DNA from: CAZFCK01 sp964517355
Lineage (GTDB): Bacteria; Desulfobacterota; Desulfovibrionia; Desulfovibrionales; Desulfovibrionaceae
Length of the DNA stretch: 10,596 nt
Assembly (NCBI GenBank): GCA_964517355.1
Contig: CAZFCK010000167.1
Location: 1-10,596, forward strand
Reading direction: 5' to 3'
The notes below the pieces were generated by a model. The model saw only the letters and a list, made by a program, of their open reading frames with translations. It ran no database searches and was not told where the DNA came from. Shown piece by piece: positions 1-5,730 of this stretch; position 1 is the stretch's first letter; each line of letters starts with the position of its first letter. Both the position numbers and the translations under genes were made by a program.

Positions 1-81
1 AGCGCTAGATGCTCTTATGCATTTCCCTGGAACAATTGGAAATCGTTTCAGGGAAAAGCCTTGTTTCAAGGCGAAAATGCG

Positions 82-160
82 CTAAATTCATTATGAAAAG
101 AAAATGCGAGAGGGGAAACCCTTTGAAAAGGGTTTCCCCTCTCGCGCTCTCCCTTTCCTA
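82..160. repeat. Dispersed hairpin repeat, copy 1
   Basis: A perfect 18-bp inverted repeat occupies 106-123 and 128-145, with a 4-nt centre (124-127). The first arm begins GCGAGAGGGGAAACC. It is flanked on the left by an A/T-rich lead (82-105) and on the right by GCGCTCTCCCTTTCCTA (144-160). Bases 82-123 recur at 10555-10596 with one mismatch (A102 versus G10575). The hairpin plus right flank recurs in degenerate form at 4665-4717. The hairpin could terminate transcription, but no T-run follows it directly on either strand, so its role as a terminator is not established. A dispersed non-coding repeat is the safest description. Confidence 0.8.
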
Positions 161-162
161 AA

Positions 163-180
163 CTTCTTAAACTTAAGAAG
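163..180. repeat. Short inverted repeat next to repeat copy 1
   Basis: CTTCTTAA (163-170) and TTAAGAAG (173-180) are exact inverted copies separated by two bases. On the plus strand a T-rich stretch (about 199-214) follows some 20 bases later. It may be a second hairpin belonging to the repeat element, since a similar CTT/AAG-rich stretch follows copy 2 near 4720-4738. Confidence 0.5.
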
Positions 181-227
181 CTAAAAATCTATCCGTTGAT
201 TGTTTTGTTTTTTTGGCGGAAAGGGAG

Positions 228-321
228 TCCGGGGGGAAAACCTTTTTCAAAAACTTCAGCCCTTGGGCGCGGTCGTTTCGCGCCTTGGGGATGAAGATAG
301 CAGCGCTGGTTTCCCCCCGGA
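228..321 (-). terminator. Large nested hairpin downstream of gap
   Basis: Three sets of arms are nested about one centre. The outer arms are 228-242 and 308-321, built on G6/C6 runs with one bulged A at 240. The middle arms are CTTCA 254-258 and TGAAG 292-296. The inner arms are GGCGCG 266-271 and CGCGCC 279-284. The element lies about 110 bp past the gap stop codon and could end or stabilise that transcript. In the minus direction the outer stem is followed by CTCCCTTTCCGCC rather than a T-run, so a classical intrinsic terminator is not proven. It could instead be an mRNA 3'-end structure or a repeat. Confidence 0.45.
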
Positions 322-431
322 AAGTTTCATAAATTAATCTGGAAATGGGATCACATCAAGCACGGTTGGGGCGCCATGGCCTCGAAACGAGGGAGGCGCT
401 GGTCTTTAGCCCGATTGCCCGTGCGTCCGGC

Positions 432-1454
432 TTATGCAGGGAAGCCCTTGTCCCTGATCAAGCCCGCAAGGTCCGCGACGCGGCAGGAATAGCCCCATTC
501 ATTGTCATACCAGGCCACAAGCTTGGCCAGGCCGTCGGACTGCACCCTGGTGTATTCCTCTTCCACGATGCTGGAGCGGGAATCGCCCTTGAAATCCGAA
601 GAGACCAGGGGCCGGTCGCTGTAGCCCAGGATGCCTTTGAGCGGCCCCTCGGCGGCTTCGCGCAGCGCTTTGCGCAGGCTGTCGGTGTCTATGGCCTTTT
701 CAGGCACAAAGGAAAAATCCACCACCGAAACCGTGGGCGTGGGCACGCGGATGGAGTAGCCGTCCACCTTGCCCTTCAGATCCGGGATGACCAGGGCCAG
801 TGCCCGCGCCGCCCCCGTGGAGGTGGGCACCATGTTCTGTGCCGCTGCGCGAGAACGCCGCAAATCCTTGTGCGCCAGGTCCAGAATGCGCTGATCGTTG
901 GTGTAGGAGTGGATGGTGCACATCAGCCCCGCTTTGACGCCAAAGGTATCGTGAAGGACTTTGGTCGGGGGCGCCAGGCAATTCGTGGTGCAGGATGCGT
1001 TGGAGACGATGTCGTGTTTCAGGGGATCGTAATCCTCATGGTTCACGCCCAAAACAATGGTGATGTCCTCTTCCTTGGCCGGCGCGCTGATAATGACCTT
1101 CCTGGCTCCGGCGTCGATGTGCGCGCGGGCTTTGGGGCCCTGCCTGAAAAGGCCCGTGGATTCGATGACGATGTCCACGCCCAGATCACCCCAGGGAATG
1201 TTTTTGGGATCGCGTTCGGCCAGATAATGCAGGTGCCAGTCGCCGAATTTTATATTGCCGTCCTCCACGGCCACGGGTACGGGGCAATGCCCGTACGTGG
1301 TGTCGAATTCCAACAGATGCGCCGAGGTCTCCACATCGTACAGATCGTTGACGGCCACCACCTCGAGGTCGCCCTTGCGGCGCTCGTAGATGGCCTTGAC
1401 GACCTGGCGTCCGATACGGCCGAAACCATTGATGCCCACTCGTATGGCGGTCAT
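432..1454 (-). CDS. gap: Glyceraldehyde-3-phosphate dehydrogenase (type I)
   Basis: A 340-residue cytosolic enzyme that converts glyceraldehyde 3-phosphate, phosphate and NAD+ to 1,3-bisphosphoglycerate in glycolysis and gluconeogenesis. The N-terminal Rossmann motif is GINGFGRIGR (residues 7-16), and ND at 36-37 sits where NAD-binding enzymes contact the adenosine ribose. The active-site motif SNASCTTNC places the catalytic Cys at 155, with its partner His at 182 (TIHSYTND). The C-terminal WYDNEWGYS motif (315-323) is present. Length is normal for the family. The start at 1454 is preferred over an in-frame upstream ATG at 1493 because AAGGAG lies just before it and because the family begins at this point. 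The upstream GAF gene stops 13 bp before this start, so the two are almost certainly co-transcribed. The region after the stop holds the nested hairpin at 228-321. Confidence 0.97.
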   Translation of the reverse strand: MTAIRVGINGFGRIGRQVVKAIYERRKGDLEVVAVNDLYDVETSAHLLEFDTTYGHCPVPVAVEDGNIKFGDWHLHYLAERDPKNIPWGDLGVDIVIESTGLFRQGPKARAHIDAGARKVIISAPAKEEDITIVLGVNHEDYDPLKHDIVSNASCTTNCLAPPTKVLHDTFGVKAGLMCTIHSYTNDQRILDLAHKDLRRSRAAAQNMVPTSTGAARALALVIPDLKGKVDGYSIRVPTPTVSVVDFSFVPEKAIDTDSLRKALREAAEGPLKGILGYSDRPLVSSDFKGDSRSSIVEEEYTRVQSDGLAKLVAWYDNEWGYSCRVADLAGLIRDKGFPA

Positions 1455-1467
1455 GGAATGCTCCTTC

Positions 1468-2028
1468 TTAGTCTTCAAAGATGCGGTTTTCAAACTTGAT
1501 AAGCATCTCGTAATCCGTCTTCAGGGCCTGATGCAGCCGGGCGTTCTCAATGGCCATGGCCGAGAGGTCGGCAATGGCCTGGGCGAACTCCAGTTCCCGT
1601 TCGTCCCAGGTCCGGGCGACCTCGGAGTAAACGCGCATGGCGCCCACGCCCTTGCCTTCCACCATCAGCGGCACCACCAGGACAGACACGATGCCCTCGG
1701 CCTTGGCGGCATCGCGGTACTGGAAACGCGGATCTGTCTGGGCGTCATCAATGAAAATGGCATTTCCGGAAATGGCCTCGCGGTCCACCTGACTCTTTTC
1801 CAAGGCCACGGGGCCCTTGCGGGTGTAGGTTTCCGAAAGTCCCCACCCCGCGCCGGGAAGCAGGTACTTACCGCGGCGGTCCAGCAACCGCAGGGTGCAG
1901 CCTTTGGCCTCCAGGGCCTTCGCGGTCTGCTCGGTCACGTCGCGCAGCACTTGCGTAGGATCGAGGCTGGAGTTCACGCACTTGGCGACTGCGGTCAGCG
2001 AACGAAAATAACGCTCAAAGCGGTCCAT
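1468..2028 (-). CDS. GAF-domain sensor-like protein
   Basis: A 186-residue soluble protein, essentially a single GAF domain (about residues 15-165) with a short helical C-terminal tail. GAF-type features include the N-terminal helix TQVLRDVTEQTAKALEAKGC, the core strand CTLRLLDRRG, the IFIDDAQTDPRF segment (typical GAF 'I-D-D-x-x-x-D-P-R' pattern) and the closing helix ELEFAQAIADLSAMAIENARL. No kinase, cyclase, EAL or DNA-binding domain is attached. GAF domains bind small ligands or cofactors; the ligand here cannot be read from the sequence. The start is supported by TAGGAGGA placed six bases upstream. It is the first gene of an apparent operon with gap, 13 bp apart, so it may tune or sense something connected with glycolytic flux. 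That role is inference. Confidence 0.85.
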   Translation of the reverse strand: MDRFERYFRSLTAVAKCVNSSLDPTQVLRDVTEQTAKALEAKGCTLRLLDRRGKYLLPGAGWGLSETYTRKGPVALEKSQVDREAISGNAIFIDDAQTDPRFQYRDAAKAEGIVSVLVVPLMVEGKGVGAMRVYSEVARTWDERELEFAQAIADLSAMAIENARLHQALKTDYEMLIKFENRIFED

Positions 2029-2059
2029 TGGTTCCTCCTAAAAGGTGTCTCCGACGTTC

Positions 2060-2088
2060 ACGACACGTGTCGTCACGTCATTTGTCAA
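2060..2088 (-). promoter_or_regulatory. Promoter and palindromic operator upstream of the GAF-gap operon
   Basis: On the minus strand a perfect -35 box TTGACA lies at 2088-2083. At 17-bp spacing the -10 would be TGTCGT (2065-2060), a weak match. A perfect 14-nt palindrome, ACGACACGTGTCGT, covers 2060-2073, overlapping the -10 and spacer. Outer arms GACGT (2053-2057) and ACGTC (2075-2079) extend it imperfectly. A regulator bound there would block RNA polymerase. The binding protein is unknown; the site does not match the Rex, Fur or CRP consensus patterns I know. Confidence 0.45.
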
Positions 2089-2130
2089 CCACTCTTCATA
2101 CAAATACACGAGGCCGGGTACAGAGACGTG

Positions 2131-2145
2131 ACGCCAGTATGGCGT
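2131..2145. repeat. Short palindrome ACGCCAGTATGGCGT
   Basis: Six-base arms ACGCCA and TGGCGT surround a 3-nt centre, beside an A7 run (2146-2152 on the plus strand). It lies about 45 bp upstream of the -35 box of the GAF-gap promoter. It may be a protein-binding site or a small hairpin. On the plus strand it is followed by A residues, so it is not a plus-strand intrinsic terminator. Confidence 0.3.
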
Positions 2146-2425
2146 AAAAAAAACAATAAGCGGGGGCGTCCGACACCTTGATCGCTTCGCGAAAAGCTCC
2201 TCCGTTTCAAGCCGCACCGGCATCTGGCGAGAACAACCAGGAGGCATCCGCAACGCCTTCCCCTAAATTTCGGTCTTTACGACTCTTAGGCCATCGTGTC
2301 CAGATTATTTTAAAGAAAGGCGGGTACCGAACGCCGTGTTCCCGAAAAAAATGCCGGGCGCTCCCATCACAGTGTCCCGTACCGCAGCCACAGGCCCCTG
2401 GGAATCAACACCGCCGGTAAAAAAA
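2146..2425. other. Non-coding stretch with no recognised gene
   Basis: This lies between the GAF-gap promoter and the bacterioferritin terminators. Small open frames on both strands lack ribosome sites and recognisable protein features. A plus-strand arm near 2320 (GCGGGTAC) can pair with GTACCGC near 2385 with one bulge, so a structured RNA is possible, but I recognise no known family. Confidence 0.4.
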
Positions 2426-2465
2426 GCGCGGGAGGAAATCCCTTTTACGGAAATTCCCCCCACGC
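2426..2465 (-). terminator. Rho-independent terminator of the bacterioferritin unit
   Basis: Arms 2426-2442 and 2449-2465 form an imperfect stem of about 17 positions with four mismatches around a 6-nt loop. Read on the minus strand, the stem is followed after a very short gap by seven T residues (2425-2419), the classical arrangement. It lies about 155 bp past the bfr stop codon. Confidence 0.7.
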
Positions 2466-2529
2466 AAAAAAAACCATATACAGAAACATAACTACGACAA
2501 GTTATACAAAATAAAAAGTTTTGGAGATT

Positions 2530-2559
2530 CTTAAGAACCTTTTTCAAAAGGTTCTTAAG
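2530..2559 (-). terminator. First hairpin of a tandem terminator after bfr
   Basis: CTTAAGAACCTTTT (2530-2543) and AAAAGGTTCTTAAG (2546-2559) are exact 14-bp inverted copies separated by two bases. On the minus strand a T5 run follows after about 11 bases. It precedes the stronger terminator at 2426-2465. Just upstream, GCCGGAGGCCTT occurs twice (2562-2573 and 2586-2597). Confidence 0.55.
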
Positions 2560-2619
2560 CCGCCGGAGGCCTTATCTCTTAACCTGCCGGAGGCCTTCCT
2601 GTTTCCACGTCGAGACGCT

Positions 2620-3159
2620 CTAGGCGGCGCCGCCCGCGGCGCTCACGAAGCCCTTGGAAGCGCCCCCGGTGGATGCCGGAGTGCCCGCTATCTTGGAAAG
2701 ATACACGTCGCCGAGATTGGCGATGTGCCCGCCCACGTTGTCGAAATGGTTGAAATGCATCTGCTCTTCATCGATAATCGCTTCAAAAAGCTTGGAACTC
2801 ACATTGTCGCCCATTTCCCGGCAGACGTTGAGAAACTGGTTGTAGGCGTCGATGGTGTCGTCTTCCAGGTTGGAATCAAAGGAATAAATGTCGCGCACGG
2901 CTTGTCCCTTGATCACCTTGTCCGCGGCGTCCGACGTGGGTTCGCCGCCAAGCTCCTTGATGCGCTCGGCGAATTGCTCGGCGTGCCGCATCTCGTCAAT
3001 GGCGATGAGCTTCATGTTCTTGGCCAGTTCGCCGTAGTCCTTGTCGTCCAGGTTGTAATGCTGGTTCATATACTGCGAAATGGCATAGAGCTCCATGGCT
3101 CTGGCTTTATTCAACACCTCAATGACTTTTTCACGTCTTGCTTCCTTGTCCAAACCCAT
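2620..3159 (-). CDS. bfr: Bacterioferritin (Desulfovibrio type)
   Basis: A 179-residue iron-storage protein that oxidises Fe(II) at a di-iron centre and stores it as mineral inside a 24-subunit shell. All six di-iron ligands of the family are visible: Glu23, Glu56, His59, Glu99, Glu132 and His135. Met57, the inter-subunit haem ligand, is also conserved (IDEMRHAE). The sequence closely follows the remembered D. desulfuricans ATCC 27774 protein, which carries Fe-coproporphyrin III instead of haem b, including the C-terminal AGTPASTGGASKGFV tail. The same unusual cofactor is therefore likely here, by inference. The start has GGGAGG eight bases upstream. A possible -10 TACAAT lies at 3228-3223, but no convincing -35 was found. 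The rubredoxin gene known to accompany bfr in D. desulfuricans is absent; only terminators follow. Confidence 0.97.
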   Translation of the reverse strand: MGLDKEARREKVIEVLNKARAMELYAISQYMNQHYNLDDKDYGELAKNMKLIAIDEMRHAEQFAERIKELGGEPTSDAADKVIKGQAVRDIYSFDSNLEDDTIDAYNQFLNVCREMGDNVSSKLFEAIIDEEQMHFNHFDNVGGHIANLGDVYLSKIAGTPASTGGASKGFVSAAGGAA

Positions 3160-3385
3160 TGTCGTCCTCCCGAGTTCGTGTGAGCCCCTCTACAAGGGGG
3201 GGGTGGCTACCTCGAATATTGCATTGTAAACTAATCTCTTTGAGGGCGAGGTCAAGTAGATAGGGAAAACCGTTGCCGCAGCACGCCTCTTCCGGTCCAC
3301 ACGGTACGGGCGTCCGGCGCGGATCAGGAACGCGCTCGCAGAGAACTCAAACCTTTCCGCGATAACCGGTCGTGAAAAAAACGCT

Positions 3386-3820
3386 TCAGGCGTCTTCGTC
3401 CAGCCCGCGGCTCTGATCAAAGGAATTCACCTTGAAAGGAAACAACTCGCGGGCGCTGTCCAAGGCCGCGTTTTCCACATCGGAAAACCACTGCCGGAAC
3501 TTGTCGAGCAGATTGCGGCCATAAGGCGTTAGCTGGTATCCGGCGCGATTGCTGCTCATTTTTTCCAGAATATTAACACCAAGAGCGTCTTCCGTGCTTT
3601 TGATCTTGCCCCAAGCGGCCCGGTAGCTCATGCCCAGCTGCTCCGCCGCGGCTTTCAAGGAACCGGTTTCCTCAATGGCGTCCAGAAGCAGCAGACGCCC
3701 CATGCCGAATGCGACCCCGTCTACGGTTTCCAACCAGATATGCACACGTACGACAGGCTTCATGCCTTCCGCGTCCGTGGTGGCCGGGGGCGGAGCATGC
3801 TTTCTTTTTTTGGCGCACAT
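3386..3820 (-). CDS. ModE-type winged-helix transcriptional regulator (DNA-binding domain only)
   Basis: A 144-residue protein with the LysR-like winged helix-turn-helix of the molybdate regulator ModE. From the chosen start, residues 41-72 give GRLLLLDAIEETGSLKAAAE followed by QLGMSYRAAWGKI, the hallmark ModE N-terminal pattern. A wing and closing helix follow (GYQLTPYGRNLLDKF, residues 94-108). The C-terminal TOBE/Mop domains that bind molybdate in full ModE are missing. It therefore either senses nothing itself or works through another ligand or partner; the target is unknown. The start is uncertain: ATG 3820 and TTG 3832 both lack a clear ribosome site, and ATG 3763 (residue 20) has GGAAGG but too close. 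The first 20 residues are Lys/Pro/Ala-rich and poorly family-like. It lies 226 bp upstream of bfr on the same strand and is probably a separate unit. Confidence 0.88.
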   Translation of the reverse strand: MCAKKRKHAPPPATTDAEGMKPVVRVHIWLETVDGVAFGMGRLLLLDAIEETGSLKAAAEQLGMSYRAAWGKIKSTEDALGVNILEKMSSNRAGYQLTPYGRNLLDKFRQWFSDVENAALDSARELFPFKVNSFDQSRGLDEDA

Positions 3821-3934
3821 AAAGGAACTCAATACTGGATTGCGATTATGAAAAAAAACGCTAATACTATAAAATGGAAGAATAACAGCGCTTGCCCCCC
3901 GCTCACGCCGCTCCTTGGATGTCCCAGTATGCGC

Positions 3935-3959
3935 ATTATGTCAATGCCGGCAACATAAT
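3935..3959. promoter_or_regulatory. Dyad upstream of the ModE-type regulator gene
   Basis: ATTATGT (3935-3941) and ACATAAT (3953-3959) are exact inverted copies with an 11-bp spacer, about 115 bp upstream of the regulator's start. Spaced A/T-rich arms are typical of dimeric winged-helix operators, so autoregulation is possible. The remainder of 3821-4044 shows A/T-rich sequence with -10-like words but no clear promoter pair and no gene. Confidence 0.3.
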
Positions 3960-4044
3960 TTCCTGCGGCTATGGCCTTTGCTTTTCAAGATAAACTGCGA
4001 GGATGACTGTTGCATCGAACGTATGTGCAAAAAAATAACGACAC

Positions 4045-4079
4045 CTGCCGGGGCGAAGACGTTATCCGTGCCCCGGCAG
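4045..4079 (-). terminator. Terminator of the small secreted-protein gene
   Basis: CTGCCGGGGC (4045-4054) and GCCCCGGCAG (4070-4079) are exact 10-bp inverted copies around a 15-nt loop. On the minus strand a T7 run follows about nine bases after the stem. It lies about 60 bp beyond the stop codon of the gene at 4141-4416, which it probably terminates. The long gap before the T-run makes it somewhat atypical. Confidence 0.6.
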
Positions 4080-4140
4080 ATGTTGAGGAAGGAGATTCCG
4101 GAGGAAGCGTTACGGCTCTTGCAGCTTTTCAGTCAGGTGC

Positions 4141-4416
4141 TCAACGTCGCCCCCAGCGCGGACCATAGCCGGGATAGTGGTATTGGCGGCCGCCATAACA
4201 GGGGTAATTGAACGAAAATCTGAAACAGTTCTGCCACTGCTTTGCGTGACGTTGCGGATAATATCCTTTGCCCTGGCGATAGTGCCAATTCTGCTGCGTC
4301 ACGCCCCTGTTGTGGTAGCCGTAGCCGTTGTTCCCCGCGCCGCGCCAGGCAAACGCCTGAGAGGCCAGCAAACCGACAACCAACACAACCACGAGAGATA
4401 CTATCGTCTTTTTCAT
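4141..4416 (-). CDS. Small secreted basic Tyr/Gly/Arg-rich protein, unknown function
   Basis: I do not recognise this 91-residue protein. Residues 1-23 are a clear signal peptide: MKK, a hydrophobic core, then a signal-peptidase I site after SQAFA. The mature 68 residues contain about 12 Gly, 10 Tyr, 9 Arg, 4 Trp, 4 His, 2 Lys and no Asp or Glu, so the protein is strongly basic and aromatic. Two cysteines (64 and 73) could form a disulphide. YG, YP and HY pairs recur without exact repeats. The start is supported by AAGGGGG upstream. It appears to be a single-gene unit with its own terminator (4045-4079) and a candidate promoter and palindrome at 4587-4641. A periplasmic or surface-exposed role, for example binding an anionic surface or metal, is only a guess. 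Confidence 0.75.
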   Translation of the reverse strand: MKKTIVSLVVVLVVGLLASQAFAWRGAGNNGYGYHNRGVTQQNWHYRQGKGYYPQRHAKQWQNCFRFSFNYPCYGGRQYHYPGYGPRWGRR

Positions 4417-4586
4417 AAGGCGCCCCCTTGTCTTGTGTTCATTTTCTTAGCATGCAGCCTGTACTCTACTGAATACAAAGCAAGACCGGTGCCAGTCCCC
4501 ATGCAGACTGCAAAAACAAAAAATTTCAAAATATTAACAATGAATACACCGTTGCTCGGTTGTCAGCCGCATCGTGGGGCAGCGCG

Positions 4587-4615
4587 ATTGTAAAGAAACG
4601 CATCACGTTGCTTAA
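4587..4615 (-). promoter_or_regulatory. Candidate promoter of the small secreted-protein gene
   Basis: On the minus strand a good -10 box TACAAT (4592-4587) lies 17 bp from a weak -35 TTAAGC (4615-4610). The 23-nt palindrome (4619-4641) sits just upstream of the -35, where an activator could contact RNA polymerase. This implies an untranslated leader of about 165 nt before the start at 4416. The remaining leader (4417-4586) is A/T-rich and shows nothing else recognisable. Confidence 0.4.
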
Positions 4616-4618
4616 GAA

Positions 4619-4641
4619 TTTTGTAAACAATGTTTACAAAA
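4619..4641. promoter_or_regulatory. 23-nt near-perfect palindrome, probable operator
   Basis: The arms TTTTGTAAACA (4619-4629) and TGTTTACAAAA (4631-4641) are exact 11-bp inverted copies around one central base, A4630. The symmetry and length are those of a dimeric transcription-factor site. The inner half-site TTGTAAAC recalls biotin-regulator arms, but those have a long spacer, and Rex sites have a different core, so the regulator is not identified. The nearest downstream gene is the small secreted protein at 4416, read on the minus strand. Confidence 0.6.
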
Positions 4642-4664
4642 CTTCACACGGCACAAAAGCAACA

Positions 4665-4717
4665 CGGGAGGTGAAACATCTTCAAAAGGTTTCTCCTCCC
4701 GCGCTCTCCCCTTCCCA
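4665..4717. repeat. Dispersed hairpin repeat, copy 2 (degenerate)
   Basis: Arms 4665-4682 and 4684-4701 form a stem with three mismatches. The right arm AAAAGGTTTCTCCTCCCG and the following GCGCTCTCCCCTTCCCA (4701-4717) match copy 1 at 128-160 closely: 15 of 17 bases in the tail. It lies about 120 bp past the MipA-type gene on the minus strand and may help end that transcript. Confidence 0.65.
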
Positions 4718-4839
4718 TACTTTCCAGTCTTGAGAAGGTTGAATGTATTAATTTGATTTTTAATGTTTTATTGTCGAAACAATCTTCCAGGATCGTCTTC
4801 TGTTAGGACGCCGGAGACGAGGCGGGCGCATCAGCATCG

Positions 4840-5682
4840 TCACCAGGAATAGATAACCCCCATGCCGTAGACCCACTGGTTCGCATCGCCGCACTCCTCG
4901 ACAATGGGGCTGTCGCTTCCGGGTTCGAGCAGCCGGCCGTACAAAGCGCCCCCGCCGATGTGCCAATTCAGGCTCAGATGAAGAATGAGTCCCATATAGG
5001 CGCGCAGGTCGCGTATGCCGCTGCCCGGAGAATAGGCCTCAAGGCCGGTGGCCAGGGCCTCGCTCCCTGAAACGCCGAAATAGGCGTCGTTGAAGTTTTC
5101 GCTGCTCCAGGTCGTTATGACGCCGCTGGTCAGGGTGAGAAACTCCACGAGGGGGTAAAATCCGGTGACGCTCGCACCGGCCAGCCAGCCGTCGTTAACG
5201 CCCCCCACGTCCGCCTCGGCATACGCGCCGAAGGAGATCCGCTTGATGGGATTTTCCGAATCGAACAACGAATAGTTAACAAAACCGCCCAATTCCACGG
5301 TATCCTGAATGGTGTCCATGCGGTTCACGATGTTGTTGTCCGTATCGTAGCGCCCAAAGCGGTACAGCCCCAGGGGCCCGAGTTCCCAGTGTTCATCGTC
5401 GAGCAGATTGACGCGCAGTTCGTTGATGAGCACCTGCACGTAGCGGTGGCCTGAGAAATGGATGCGGACCAGAGGCGCGGCGCCGAAGCTGTATTCTTTT
5501 GCGCCCCAAAATTGTGGGTAGAATCCCGCGCCAACGCCGACCATGTCCACTGTCGGCACCGTCAAATGCGGAAAAAAGACCTCGCCGCCAAGGACGCGGG
5601 ACGCGGGAGAAAGGACAAGCAGCATGGCCACAACAAGAAAAACTCTGCGCGGGTGCACCCCGGAGTCGAAAAAACGCGGCAT
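4840..5682 (-). CDS. MipA/OmpV-family outer-membrane protein
   Basis: A 280-residue envelope protein. An N-terminal segment (about residues 13-33) is a signal peptide with the core VFLVVAMLLVLS. The family's opening motif is visible as GVGAGFYPQFWGAKEYSFGAAP (about 49-70), as is its C-terminal half: AYFGVSGSEALATGL (about 196-210), then a stretch with LLEPGSDSPIVEECG and the final strand VYGMGVIYSW. The C-terminal aromatic residue is typical of beta-barrel proteins folded by BAM. MipA in E. coli links the lytic transglycosylase MltA to PBP1B, but many relatives have no proven function, so the family name should not be read as that role. The start has GGGGAGA upstream. It follows the radical SAM gene by 48 bp on the same strand and is probably co-transcribed with it. 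The 100 bp after the stop hold only A/T-rich sequence and repeat copy 2. Confidence 0.87.
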   Translation of the reverse strand: MPRFFDSGVHPRRVFLVVAMLLVLSPASRVLGGEVFFPHLTVPTVDMVGVGAGFYPQFWGAKEYSFGAAPLVRIHFSGHRYVQVLINELRVNLLDDEHWELGPLGLYRFGRYDTDNNIVNRMDTIQDTVELGGFVNYSLFDSENPIKRISFGAYAEADVGGVNDGWLAGASVTGFYPLVEFLTLTSGVITTWSSENFNDAYFGVSGSEALATGLEAYSPGSGIRDLRAYMGLILHLSLNWHIGGGALYGRLLEPGSDSPIVEECGDANQWVYGMGVIYSW

Positions 5683-5730
5683 CGGTCTCCCCTTTTTTTT
5701 GTGAACGCCTCACTTCCAACAGACGCCGCC

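Noticed and set aside
345..1499. 384-codon plus-strand open frame opposite gap
   Set aside because: It is antisense to a certain gap gene, has no ribosome site or recognisable domain, and is expected from GC-rich codon use.
2178..2420. 80-codon plus-strand open frame in the intergenic region
   Set aside because: No ribosome site before the start and a composition not typical of a protein; kept as non-coding.
4770..4783. Small ATTGT/ACAAT hairpin with a TTCG loop (minus strand) after the MipA/OmpV gene
   Set aside because: The stem is only five A/T-rich base pairs and no T-run follows on either strand, so terminator status is unsupported.
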